Translations under genes and position numbers: made by a program
Notes under the pieces: model-generated
The model's input: the letters and a program-made list of their open reading frames with translations, nothing else
Told to the model about the DNA's origin: nothing
Database searches by the model: none
In this document: positions 44,183 to 52,992 of the stretch, piece by piece
Layout: every line of letters starts with the position of its first letter
Numbering within the stretch: the first letter of the stretch is position 1
NCBI RefSeq assembly: GCF_023571765.1
Contig: NZ_JAMJXC010000008.1
Span: 178,178-242,177 of the forward strand
DNA: 64,000 nt
Source of the DNA: Xanthobacter aminoxidans
GTDB taxonomy: Bacteria; Pseudomonadota; Alphaproteobacteria; Rhizobiales; Xanthobacteraceae
Direction of reading: 5' to 3'

Positions 44183-46219
44183 ATGAGCTCCACAGTACAA
44201 GGCACTCTCGACAGCCCCCCGGAGACAAATTCCGGAGCCCTGCGCGCGCGCCTTCGCTCCTGGGGTCCGCGCGCCCTGTTCGGCGTCCGGCTTGCGGCGT
44301 CGGTTTGTCTGGCGCTCTACATCACCTATGCGCTCGAACTCCAGAACTCTTTCTGGGCGGCGACGACAGCGGCCATCGTGTGCCAGCCGAACCTCGGCAC
44401 ATCCCTGCAGAAGGGACGCTGGCGGATCATCGGAACGGTGGCGGGCGCGCTGGCCATGGTGACGGTGCTCGGGCTCTTCGCCCAGAGCCGATACACCCTC
44501 GCCTTCTGCCTCGCCGCGTGGTGCGGCCTGTGCGGGGTCGCCGTCGTGGTGCTCCGGAATTTTGCGTCCTACGCCGCGGCCCTGGCCGGCTTTACCGCAG
44601 CGGTGATCTTCGCCGACACCATCGCCGATCCGACGTCGGCCTTCTTTTTCTCCATCGTTCGTGTCAGCGAAATCGGCATCGGCATCGGATCGACGCTCTT
44701 CGTCATCCTCCTCACCGACTTCGGCGCCGCGCGCAGGACCTTCGCCAGCCTTCTGGAAGATATGGCCCGCCAGTTGGTCCGCGGCTTCCGTTCGACCCTC
44801 GCCGCGCCGCAAGACACGCGCGAGACAGGCGTGAGCCCCAGGGAAGTCCTGCGGAAGCTGAGCCTGCTTCAGGCCGCAGCCGATGCGGCCATGGCGGATT
44901 CCCCATATCTGCGCTCACGCAGCGGTCATCTGCGCGAGGCCGGCGCACGCCTCATGGACGCGGCGCTCGGCTGGCAGAGGATTGCCTTGGAGCAGGAGGT
45001 TTCCGGCCAACCGGACCACGACGTTCTTGCATGCCTGGACACCCTGCTGTCCCGCCTCGACCCGGCCGATCTCGGGCGAGACCCGGAGCGGCTCCGCAGC
45101 GCCTGCGCGGAGGCTTTGCAAACTCTTGAGACGCTTCCAAAAGATGAGGCCAGCGCCTCAGTTCTGGCGGATGCGGCCCGCGACCTCGTCCTTTGCCTCC
45201 AAGCGACAGCAGGAAGCATCGCCTTGCTCATGGGTGCGAGGGCCGAACGCCGGACCGCACCGTGGGCCGTCGTCATCGGCGATCCGCTTCCGCCCCTGCT
45301 CAGCGGCTTCCGTGTCTTCTCGGCGGTCGCCGCGGCGGCGGCCTTCACCATCGCCACCGAATGGCCGAACGGTCCCCTCGCCATTGCCTTCGTCGCGATC
45401 GCCGTCCTGATCTTCGCTCCGGCGGGCGATCAGGCCCGCGTGCTCGTCACGGACTACACCATCGGCTCCATCCTCGTGGTGGGTGTCGCCTGCAGGCTCT
45501 ATTTCGGCATCATGCCGTCCATCTCCACCTTCCCGCAGCTCGCCGTGATGCTGGCGCTTTTCCTGGTGCCGGTCGGCTGGATGCAGGCGGGCAGCTGGCA
45601 CACGCCGCTGTTCCTGGCGATGTCCGTCAATCTCCTGCCTCTGATCGGGGTCGGGAACCCGACTTCCTATGATGCGTCCACTTTTTTCAACATCGCGCTG
45701 ACGATCATCCTGGGCAACATCATCGGAACGCTGTTCTTCATCATCATTCCGGGTCTGTCGCCCGAGGTGCGGACGCGACGCCTTCTCGCCCTCTCGGTCC
45801 GCGACCTGCGACGGCTCGCGGGCCGGCCACAGACCCGGGACGCCATGCGCTGGACGGCGGTGATGACACGCCGTGTCGAGGATCTGCCGCCCCAAGCCAC
45901 GGACGAACAGGCGAGCTCCCTCTTGACGCTCTTCGTCCTCGGGCGGGCCCTGATCCTCCTGCGCGAAACGCCGGCGGACGAAGTCGAGCGCCGGCTCATC
46001 TCGGACGCCAGTGTCGCGCTTGCGGAGGGGCGGGCGGCGCAGGCGCGCATCGCCTTCGGCGACATGGAGCGCGCGCTGGCGGAGCGGGCGGCCTCCCAAC
46101 CCTCCGAGGCGCCGGCGGTCATATCATCGCGTGTGCAGATCAAGATCATCACGGATGCGCTCGGCGCCTGTTCAAACCTCCTCGAAGGGACGAACGGTCA
46201 GCGCACCAACCTCAGCTAG
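44183..46219 (+). CDS. FUSC-family transporter (AaeB-like aromatic acid efflux)
   Basis: The protein has 678 residues from the ATG at 44183; the frame is open from 44117. The N-terminal half has six membrane helices starting LFGVRLAASVCLALYITYALELQNSFWAATTAAIV, the FUSC signature. A soluble helical domain of about 150 residues precedes a second helix group near FRVFSAVAAAAAFTIATEWPNG. FUSC proteins pair with a small DUF1656 protein and an HlyD-type adaptor to export hydroxylated aromatic acids such as p-hydroxybenzoate or fusaric acid. Here those two genes follow, with 24 bases then an overlap. It sits beside an aromatic hydroxylase operon, so it may relieve the toxicity of intermediates. Confidence 0.9.
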   Translation: MSSTVQGTLDSPPETNSGALRARLRSWGPRALFGVRLAASVCLALYITYALELQNSFWAATTAAIVCQPNLGTSLQKGRWRIIGTVAGALAMVTVLGLFAQSRYTLAFCLAAWCGLCGVAVVVLRNFASYAAALAGFTAAVIFADTIADPTSAFFFSIVRVSEIGIGIGSTLFVILLTDFGAARRTFASLLEDMARQLVRGFRSTLAAPQDTRETGVSPREVLRKLSLLQAAADAAMADSPYLRSRSGHLREAGARLMDAALGWQRIALEQEVSGQPDHDVLACLDTLLSRLDPADLGRDPERLRSACAEALQTLETLPKDEASASVLADAARDLVLCLQATAGSIALLMGARAERRTAPWAVVIGDPLPPLLSGFRVFSAVAAAAAFTIATEWPNGPLAIAFVAIAVLIFAPAGDQARVLVTDYTIGSILVVGVACRLYFGIMPSISTFPQLAVMLALFLVPVGWMQAGSWHTPLFLAMSVNLLPLIGVGNPTSYDASTFFNIALTIILGNIIGTLFFIIIPGLSPEVRTRRLLALSVRDLRRLAGRPQTRDAMRWTAVMTRRVEDLPPQATDEQASSLLTLFVLGRALILLRETPADEVERRLISDASVALAEGRAAQARIAFGDMERALAERAASQPSEAPAVISSRVQIKIITDALGACSNLLEGTNGQRTNLS

Positions 46220-46243
46220 ATCCGGAAAGACGAGATCCATCCC

Positions 46244-46450
46244 ATGTTCTCGGAACTCAATCTCCTCGGCGTGCTGTTCTCGCCCTTTGCAGCCATGATG
46301 CTGGCGGCGTGGTTGATGACCATCCCGCTCATCATGTTCGGCAACCGCACCGGCCTATCGCGAACGGTGTGGCACCCGGCCCTGTTCAATCTCGCGATCT
46401 ACGTGATCGTGCTGTCCCTCACCGTCCTGAGCATAGGAGCAGGTTCATGA
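46244..46450 (+). CDS. DUF1656 small membrane protein (AaeX-like)
   Basis: The protein has 68 residues. Two hydrophobic helices are present, FSPFAAMMLAAWLMTIPLIM and PALFNLAIYVIVLSLTVLS, joined by an FGNRTGLSRTVWH turn. The MFSELNLLGVLFSPF start is typical of the AaeX/YdhI family. Its stop overlaps the start of the HlyD gene by four bases. Small proteins of this family accompany FUSC/HlyD efflux pairs; their precise task is not known. Confidence 0.88.
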   Translation: MFSELNLLGVLFSPFAAMMLAAWLMTIPLIMFGNRTGLSRTVWHPALFNLAIYVIVLSLTVLSIGAGS

Positions 46451-47346
46451 CCGCCATCGACATCCCTGCCGAAAAGGGAGCCTCCGTTTCGCGTCGCGTG
46501 ACAGGCGTGCTCCTGACACTCGCCGTGGTCGGCATCGCCGGCATCCTCGGATGGCGGATGTGGGAGACCTACATGACCACGCCCTGGACCCGCGACGGCA
46601 CCGTGCGAGCCTATGTGGTCACCGTGGCGCCACAGATCTCGGGACGCATCATCGAGCTGCCGGTGAAGGCCGACCAGTTCGTCCACAAGGGCGACCTCCT
46701 GATGGTGATCGAGCCCTCCGACTACCAGAACGCGCTCGCCAACGCCGAGGCCGCCGTGGCCCGCGCGAAGGCCGACCTCGAGAACAAGAAGGCGGAGGCG
46801 GAACGGCGGACGAAACTGAGCGCCATCGCCGCCTCGGAGGAGGAAAAACAGAGCTTCGCGGCCTCGGCGGACATGGCTGTGGCCGCCTATCAGCAGGCCC
46901 TCGCCGATCGCGACCAGGCGAAGCTCAACCTCAGCCGCACGCGCATCGTCTCTCCGGTGAACGGCTATGTCACGAACCTGCTCACCCAGGTGGGCGACTA
47001 TGGCACCAGCGGCCAGCGCGCGCTCTCCGTGGTGGACAGCGACAGTTTCTGGGTGGACGGCTATTTCGAGGAGACCGTCCTTGCCGGCATCCACGTGGGC
47101 GACAAGGCGAAGGTCGCGCTGATGGCCTATTCCACGCCCCTCGCCGGCCACGTCACCGGCATCGGCCGGGGCATCGCCATCCCCAATGTGGCGCCGGATG
47201 TCTCCGGCCTCGCCTCGGTGAACCCGGTCTTCACCTGGGTGCGCCTCGCCCAGCGCGTGCCGGTGCGCATCGCCCTCGATCCCGTGCCACCCTCGGTCAT
47301 CCTCTCCGCCGGCCTCACCGCGACGGTCTCGATCTCCGGGAAGTAA
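46447..47346 (+). CDS. HlyD-family membrane fusion protein (AaeA-like)
   Basis: The protein has 299 residues from the ATG at 46447. One membrane anchor (VTGVLLTLAVVGIAGILGW, about 16-34) is followed by a lipoyl-like half motif (APQISGRIIELPVKADQFVHKGDLLMVIEP), a helical hairpin rich in alanine, glutamate and lysine, and the matching second half SPVNGYVTNLLTQVGDY. The beta-barrel domain contains WVDGYFEETVLAGIHVGDKA. It spans the periplasm and links the FUSC pump to an outer membrane channel encoded elsewhere. A hairpin terminator follows 20 bases after the stop. Confidence 0.93.
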   Translation: MTAIDIPAEKGASVSRRVTGVLLTLAVVGIAGILGWRMWETYMTTPWTRDGTVRAYVVTVAPQISGRIIELPVKADQFVHKGDLLMVIEPSDYQNALANAEAAVARAKADLENKKAEAERRTKLSAIAASEEEKQSFAASADMAVAAYQQALADRDQAKLNLSRTRIVSPVNGYVTNLLTQVGDYGTSGQRALSVVDSDSFWVDGYFEETVLAGIHVGDKAKVALMAYSTPLAGHVTGIGRGIAIPNVAPDVSGLASVNPVFTWVRLAQRVPVRIALDPVPPSVILSAGLTATVSISGK

Positions 47347-47366
47347 CGACCGACCCGAGCCGACCG

Positions 47367-47394
47367 ACGGCCCGCCCCGAAACGGGCGGGCCGT
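47367..47394 (+). terminator. Hairpin terminator of efflux operon
   Basis: An 11-base perfect stem ACGGCCCGCCC/GGGCGGGCCGT with a 6-base loop starts 20 bases after the HlyD stop. No T-run follows. It is the probable end of the efflux transcript. Confidence 0.65.
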
Positions 47395-47628
47395 ATGCGT
47401 TCGCGCCGCCTCATCCCTGCCTCGTCCCCTGCCCCGTCATCCTGCGCAAAGACTGTCCCGCGCCATACAAAGGTATGCGCCGGGCATATGTGAAGCCCAT
47501 TTATTCGGGCTGATCCGGCGGCAATCATATCCTCGTCTTCCGGTTACTTTCACGTCCGGCGACTTGTGCAGTCGAGACGAGCCCCCTCGCTTGACGGCCT
47601 CACCCCCTCATTGCTGCGGGAGCCGCCC

Positions 47629-49926
47629 ATGGGCATCGCAAAAACCATTCGTCCCTATCATGAGCCCGCCGGCGGCTGGGGCGCCCTGAAGGCCATGGGC
47701 AGCGCGCTGGTGGAACAGCACGTCGCCGTCTCCGGCATGGCCACCCTCGCCCGCATGAACCAGCCCGGCGGCTTCGACTGTCCCGGCTGCGGATGGGCCG
47801 ACCCCAAGCACACCTCGCCCTTCGAATATTGCGAGAACGGCGGCAAGGCGGTGGCGTGGGAGGCGACGGCGAAGCGCTGCACGCCTGAATTCTTCGCCGC
47901 CCACACCGTGACAGAACTTGCCGCCTTCGGCGACTACGAGCTGGAGATGGAGGGCCGCCTCACCCATCCCATGCGCTATGACGCGGCGAGCGACCGCTAC
48001 CTGCCGGTGCGCTGGGAAGAGGCGTTCGCCCTCGTGGGGCAGCATCTCAATGCCCTGCCAGACCCCAACATGGTGGATTTCTACACCTCGGGCCGCGCCT
48101 CCAACGAGGCGGCGTTTCTTTATCAGCTGTTCGCCCGCGAATACGGCACCAACAACTTTCCGGACTGCTCCAACATGTGCCACGAGGCCACCAGCGTCGG
48201 GCTGCCCCAGTCCATCGGCGTCGGCAAGGGCACGGTGCTGCTGGAGGACTTCGCACGGGCGGACTGCATCTTCATCTTCGGTCAGAACCCGGGCACCAAT
48301 TCCCCGCGCATGATGACCGAGCTGCGCAACGCCTCGCGGCGGGGCGCCACCATCATGTCGTTCAACCCGTTCCGCGAACGGGCTCTGGAGCGCTTCCAGG
48401 CGCCGCAGAACCCGGTGGAAATGGCGACGCTCACCTCCACGCCCATCTCCTCGCGCATCTTCCAGGTGCGGGTCGGCGGCGACGTGGCCCTCCTCAAGGG
48501 CGTGATGAAGCATCTCGTCGCGGCGGATGAAGCGGCCCGCGCGCAGGAACTGGCGCCGGTGCTCGACTGGGACTTCATCCGCGGCCACACCGCCGGCATC
48601 GATGCCCTCATCGCCGACCTCGCCGCGACCTCCTGGGAGGACATCGAGCGCAAGAGCGGCATCGCCCGTGCCGACATCGAGACGGCGGCCGAGGCCTACA
48701 TGCGGGCAGAGCGCGCCATCCTCGTCTACGGCATGGGCATCACCCAGCATCGCCACGGCACGCAGAATGTGCAGCAGATCGCCAATCTCGCGCTGCTCAA
48801 GGGCAATGTGGGGCGCGAGGGCGCCGGCATCTGTCCGGTGCGCGGCCATTCCAACGTGCAGGGCGACCGCACGGTGGGCATCACCGAAGTGCCGTCCGCT
48901 GCGCTGCTCGATGCCATAGAGGCGCGCTTCGGCTTCACCCCGCCGCGTGCCTTCGGCCACAACGTGGTCACCGCGCTGGAGGCCATGCTGCGCGGCGAGA
49001 CGAAGGTGTTCATCGGCCTCGGCGGCAATTTCGCCGCCGCGATCCCGGACTGGCAGCTCACCCAGGCGGCCATGCGCCGGCTGGACCTCACCGTCCACAT
49101 CGCCACCAAGCTCAACCGCAGCCACCTCGTCCACGGTCGGGACGCGCTGATCCTGCCCTGCCTCGGGCGGACCGAGATCGACATGCAGGCGAGCGGGCCG
49201 CAGTCGGTCACGGTGGAGGATTCCATGTCCATGGTCCACGCCTCCAGGGGTCACAACCCGCCGGCCTCCGACCATCTGAAGAGCGAGCCGGCGATCATCG
49301 CCGGCATGGCGCGGGCGACGCTCGGCAGCCGCTCCAGGGTGAACTGGGAGGCGCTGACGGCGGACTATGCGCTGATCCGCGAGGACATCGAGGCGGTGTT
49401 CCCGATCTTCCAGGGGTACAACGCGCGTATCAAGCAGCCGGGCGGCTTCCACCTCACCTCCACCGCCCGCGAGCGCATCTGGGCGACGGCCTCGGGCAAG
49501 GCGAACTTCATCGTCTGCGAAGGCCTGTGCGAGGACCCCGGCGTCACCGGCCACCCGCTCTGGCTCACCACCGTGCGCAGCCACGACCAGTACAACACCA
49601 CGCTCTATTCGCTCTCCGACCGCTATCGCGGCGTCCATGGCGCGCGCGATGTGATCTTCCTCGGCGAGAAGGAGATGGAAAAGCGCGGGCTGAAGCCGGA
49701 CGACCGCGTGGACATCGTGACCGTCTCCACCGACGGCATCGAGCGCGCGGTGCGCGGCTTCCGCGTGGTGCTCCATCCGTTCCCGGAGGCGAGCTGCGCC
49801 GCCTACTACCCGGAGACAAATCCGCTCGTGCCGCTCTACGCGCACGACCCGCAGAGCTTCACCCCGGCCTCGAAGGGCGTCCCCGTGCGCCTCGTGAAGT
49901 CCGCCCCCGCCACCGAAGCGAAATGA
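47629..49926 (+). CDS. FdhF/YdeP-family molybdopterin oxidoreductase
   Basis: The protein has 765 residues from the ATG at 47629. It is a DMSO-reductase-superfamily enzyme of the YdeP type. The N-terminus has Cys51, Cys54 and Cys68 (FDCPGCGWAD and FEYC), probably iron-sulfur ligands. The stretch DCSNMCHEATSVGL places Cys184 at the position of the selenocysteine of E. coli FdhF, next to His185, so the molybdenum ligand and catalytic histidine of formate dehydrogenases are kept. No Tat or Sec signal is seen, so it is cytoplasmic. Its stop overlaps the start of cioA, suggesting that the two enzymes share electrons. The substrate is unproven; formate is a reasonable first guess. Confidence 0.9.
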   Translation: MGIAKTIRPYHEPAGGWGALKAMGSALVEQHVAVSGMATLARMNQPGGFDCPGCGWADPKHTSPFEYCENGGKAVAWEATAKRCTPEFFAAHTVTELAAFGDYELEMEGRLTHPMRYDAASDRYLPVRWEEAFALVGQHLNALPDPNMVDFYTSGRASNEAAFLYQLFAREYGTNNFPDCSNMCHEATSVGLPQSIGVGKGTVLLEDFARADCIFIFGQNPGTNSPRMMTELRNASRRGATIMSFNPFRERALERFQAPQNPVEMATLTSTPISSRIFQVRVGGDVALLKGVMKHLVAADEAARAQELAPVLDWDFIRGHTAGIDALIADLAATSWEDIERKSGIARADIETAAEAYMRAERAILVYGMGITQHRHGTQNVQQIANLALLKGNVGREGAGICPVRGHSNVQGDRTVGITEVPSAALLDAIEARFGFTPPRAFGHNVVTALEAMLRGETKVFIGLGGNFAAAIPDWQLTQAAMRRLDLTVHIATKLNRSHLVHGRDALILPCLGRTEIDMQASGPQSVTVEDSMSMVHASRGHNPPASDHLKSEPAIIAGMARATLGSRSRVNWEALTADYALIREDIEAVFPIFQGYNARIKQPGGFHLTSTARERIWATASGKANFIVCEGLCEDPGVTGHPLWLTTVRSHDQYNTTLYSLSDRYRGVHGARDVIFLGEKEMEKRGLKPDDRVDIVTVSTDGIERAVRGFRVVLHPFPEASCAAYYPETNPLVPLYAHDPQSFTPASKGVPVRLVKSAPATEAK

Positions 49927-51347
49927 CCATGGACGCCCTTGCGCTCTCGCGCCTGCAATTCGCCTTCACTGTCGGCTTTCACATCCTGTGGCCGACGCTC
50001 ACCATCGGCACCGCCTGGTTCGTCACCCTGCTCAGCTTCCTGTGGTGGCGGACGGGCAAGACCGTCTACCGCGACCTCATGCGCTTCTGGATGCGCCTGT
50101 TCGCGCTGGTCTTCGGCATGGGCGTGGTGACCGGCATCGTGCTGAGCTACCAGATCGGCACCAATTGGGCGGGCTTCTCGCGCTCCGTCGCCAACGTGCT
50201 CGGCCCGCTCCTCGCCTATGAGACCATGACCGCCTTTTTCCTGGAGGCCGGCTTCATCGGCATCATGCTGTTCGGCGAGTCCCGCGTGTCGAAGGCGACA
50301 CATTTCTTCGCCTGCCTCATGGTGGCGGGCGGCGCGCTCATCAGCACCACCTGGATCATCGCCGCCAACAGCTGGATGCAGACCCCGGCCGGGGCCGTCG
50401 CGGATGCCGGGGGCATTTTCCATGTGGTGGACTGGTGGCAGGTGATCTTCACCGCCTCCTTCCCCTATCGCCTCGCCCACATGGTGTGCGCCAGCTTCCT
50501 CACCTGCGCTTTCATGATCGCCGGTGTCTCCGCCTTCCATCTGTGGCGCGGCCAACATGTGGCCGCCTCGCGCACCGCCTTCTCCATGGCGCTGTGGCTG
50601 GCGCTGGTGCTGGCGCCGCTCCAGATCTTCATCGGCGACCTGCACGGCCGCAACACGCTCGTCGAACAGCCCACCAAGCTCGCCGCCATGGAGGGTCTGT
50701 GGGACACCACCCGCGGCCCGGCCATGACGGTGATCGCCTGGCCGGACATGGCGGCGCAGAAGAACCTCTACGCGCTCGAAATCCCCCACCTCGCGAGCCT
50801 CTACCTCACCCACAGCTGGAACGGCGAGGTTGAGGGCCTGAAAGCGGTGTCGCCCGCCGACCAGCCCAACGTGCCGATCGTGTTCTTCGCCTTCCGCATC
50901 ATGGCCGGCATCGGCATGCTGCTGCTGATGACGGCGCTGACGGGGCTGGTGCTGCGGATGCGCGGACGGCTCTACGACACCCGCTGGTTCCAGTATCTCG
51001 CCATGACGACCACCCCCCTCGGCCTCGTCGCCGTGCTGGCCGGATGGACGGTGACGGAGGCGGGCCGGCAGCCCTGGATCATCTACGGCGTGCTACGCAC
51101 CGCCGATGCCGTCGCCCCGGTGGCCGCCGGGGCGGTGACCACCAGCCTCCTCATCTTCTTCGCGGTCTACAACCTGCTCCTCCTCGCCTTCCTCTGGTTC
51201 GCCGGACGGGTGGCGTTCAAGGGCCCGACCGACACGTCGCCCGAGGTGGCGGAACGCCCCGGCATGGAGCGCGCCAGTGTCGGCCTCTTCACCCATTCCC
51301 CCACCACCCCGTTGCCCGCCCCCGGCGCCGGACAAGCGAAGGCCTGA
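49923..51347 (+). CDS. cioA: Cytochrome bd-type quinol oxidase subunit I (CIO type)
   Basis: The protein has 474 residues from the ATG at 49923, overlapping the previous stop. Axial heme ligands are kept: His20 in FTVGFHILWP, His186 in FPYRLAHM and Met327 in AFRIM. The quinol-binding Q-loop is short, so the protein belongs to the cyanide-insensitive (CioA) branch rather than the long-loop E. coli CydA. The enzyme oxidises quinol and reduces O2 to water with high affinity or under stress and makes proton motive force without pumping. The acidic heme-proximal stretch GRNTLVEQPTKLAAMEG is present. Confidence 0.95.
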   Translation: MTMDALALSRLQFAFTVGFHILWPTLTIGTAWFVTLLSFLWWRTGKTVYRDLMRFWMRLFALVFGMGVVTGIVLSYQIGTNWAGFSRSVANVLGPLLAYETMTAFFLEAGFIGIMLFGESRVSKATHFFACLMVAGGALISTTWIIAANSWMQTPAGAVADAGGIFHVVDWWQVIFTASFPYRLAHMVCASFLTCAFMIAGVSAFHLWRGQHVAASRTAFSMALWLALVLAPLQIFIGDLHGRNTLVEQPTKLAAMEGLWDTTRGPAMTVIAWPDMAAQKNLYALEIPHLASLYLTHSWNGEVEGLKAVSPADQPNVPIVFFAFRIMAGIGMLLLMTALTGLVLRMRGRLYDTRWFQYLAMTTTPLGLVAVLAGWTVTEAGRQPWIIYGVLRTADAVAPVAAGAVTTSLLIFFAVYNLLLLAFLWFAGRVAFKGPTDTSPEVAERPGMERASVGLFTHSPTTPLPAPGAGQAKA

Positions 51348-51349
51348 CC

Positions 51350-52378
51350 ATGACCGAGCTGATGCAGGCGGACCATGTGCCGCTCCTCTTTGCCGCCGCC
51401 GCCCTTTTCTGCGTCACGGTCTACGTGCTCGCCGACGGGCTGGACCTGGGCGTCGGCATCCTCTTCCTCGCCGCCCCGCGCGATCAGGACCGCGACGTGA
51501 TGATGGCCTCCATCGAACCCGTCTGGGATGGCAACGAGACGTGGCTGGTGATGGGCGGCACGCTGCTGTTCGCCGCCTTCCCCGCTGGCTACTACGTCCT
51601 GCTGCCGGCCTTCTATCTGCCCATCATGTTCATGCTGTTCGCCTTGATCTTCCGGGGCGTCGCCTTCGGCTTCCGCCTGCAGGCGACGCGGTTCCGGCCG
51701 GTGTGGGATGCCGCCTTCTTCGCCGGCTCCTTCCTCGCCACCTTCTGCCAGGGGCTTATCCTCGGCGGGCTCATCGAAGGGGTGCCGGTGGAGAACGGCA
51801 TGTTCTCAGGCGGTGCCTTCAGCTTCCTCAGCGTGCTCGGCGTGCTGTGCGGCATCGGCCTCGTGGGCGGATACGCGCTCATCGGTGCCGGCTGGCTGAT
51901 CTGGAAGGCGGAGGGTCCGACGCAGGTGTTCGGCCGGGAGATCGCCCGGGCCGCGCTCATCCTCACCGCCGCGATGATGCTGCTGGTGAGCCTGTGGAGT
52001 GCCTGGAGCGTGCCCGAGGTCGCGGCCCGCTGGTTCGCCCTTCCCAACCTGTTCTGGCTCGCGCCCGTGCCGCTCCTCACTCTGGCGGTGATCGCGGGGA
52101 TCTGGTGGGCTATCTGGAATGGCCGCGAGGCGCAGACGTTCGTTCTGTCCCTCGTTCTGTTCGCCCTCGGCCTGTTCGGCCTCGTGGTGAGCCTGTGGCC
52201 CTATGTGGTGCCCCGTCAGGTCACGGTGTGGGACGGGCTTTCGGATCCCCGGTCCCTCGCCTTCCTCGGGGTGGGCGTCATGGTCATCATCCCGGTGGTG
52301 CTGGCCTATCAGGCCCACGCCTACTGGATCTTCCGGGGGAAGGTGCAGCACGAAGGGGGGCACGGCAGCTACGGCTGA
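51350..52378 (+). CDS. cioB: Cytochrome bd-type quinol oxidase subunit II (CIO type)
   Basis: The protein has 342 residues; its ATG lies 2 bases after the cioA stop. Eight or nine membrane helices start with LFCVTVYVLADGLDLGVGILF, followed by the conserved MMASIEPVWDGNETWLV segment that contacts the heme subunit and RGVAFGFRLQATRFRPVWD. It is the partner of CioA in the membrane oxidase. No small CydX- or DUF2474-type subunit gene is visible just downstream; a 12-base hairpin follows instead. The three-gene operon with the YdeP-like enzyme ends here. Confidence 0.95.
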   Translation: MTELMQADHVPLLFAAAALFCVTVYVLADGLDLGVGILFLAAPRDQDRDVMMASIEPVWDGNETWLVMGGTLLFAAFPAGYYVLLPAFYLPIMFMLFALIFRGVAFGFRLQATRFRPVWDAAFFAGSFLATFCQGLILGGLIEGVPVENGMFSGGAFSFLSVLGVLCGIGLVGGYALIGAGWLIWKAEGPTQVFGREIARAALILTAAMMLLVSLWSAWSVPEVAARWFALPNLFWLAPVPLLTLAVIAGIWWAIWNGREAQTFVLSLVLFALGLFGLVVSLWPYVVPRQVTVWDGLSDPRSLAFLGVGVMVIIPVVLAYQAHAYWIFRGKVQHEGGHGSYG

Positions 52379-52398
52379 CGACCGACCGCCCGGTTCGC

Positions 52399-52439
52399 GA
52401 TCGCTCGCCCCGAAGCCACATGGCACGGGGCGAGCGATT
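52399..52439 (+). terminator. Hairpin after cioB
   Basis: A 13-base stem with one mismatch (52399-52411 with 52427-52439) around a 15-base loop lies 20 bases after the cioB stop. It is the probable terminator of the oxidase operon, though no T-run follows. Confidence 0.65.
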
Positions 52440-52441
52440 GC

Positions 52442-52992
52442 GTGAGTGCTGGCTGTTCCTGTCCCGGGTCCGCCCGTGATCTCATGCCTCAAGGCCCCGA
52501 AGCAGAAGCACCGCCGCCGTCATCGTCTCCCATGACGCAATCGTTCAAAGCGACCGGCATATTCGACAAGAGACCGATCCCGAACACCGGCAACATGGCG
52601 ACGATTTCCGGGACGCATCAGATGCGAGGATCGATGACCATGAGCCAGGCGCCTACGCGTCGCCTCGGCGGCAATTTGAGGCTGGGGTGGTGGCGGCACA
52701 CGCGCTCGCTTTCGACCGGACCGCAGGCGCGGCGCGCCCGGGCGATGCCCGACATGTGATCGTCGCCCCCTCCCCGTCGCGTCGGTGCCGACCATAGCCC
52801 ACCTTGACGCGGGCGCCCGTTCGAGAATATTTAATCGAACGATAAATAGCCGGTTTTCGGGTCTCTCCGGCGCATCGACCGCCAGCCGCAAGCGCCAACG
52901 GCGCGCTGGACGCCCTTGCAATAACGCACTACAAATAAGAAACAACATCTATTTTACGTACATTTATGCAATGAACGGATGAAAGATCGCCA
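52442..52992. other. Upstream region of the giant sensor kinase, with operator site D
   Basis: About 550 bases hold no gene I can support; a 105-codon frame at 52442-52759 has no family pattern. The last 190 bases become AT-rich and probably contain the promoter. At 52832-52849 lies TAATCGAACGATAAATAG, which matches site A (14261) at 16 of 18 positions and carries ATCG-AA-CGAT. It is 143 bases before the kinase start. The TetR protein encoded at 21552, or a paralogue, may control this gene. Confidence 0.55.
52832..52849 (+). promoter_or_regulatory. Candidate TetR operator (site D)
   Basis: TAATCGAACGATAAATAG contains the inverted repeat ATCG-AA-CGAT and the AAATA tail. It is nearly identical to the site before the ABC binding-protein gene 38 kb away. 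The distance to the kinase start codon is 143 bases, compatible with a promoter-proximal operator. Confidence 0.6.

Noticed and set aside
52442..52759. A 105-codon frame after cioB as a possible small oxidase subunit
   Set aside because: It has no hydrophobic helix of the CydX or DUF2474 kind, and its composition is that of non-coding high-GC DNA.
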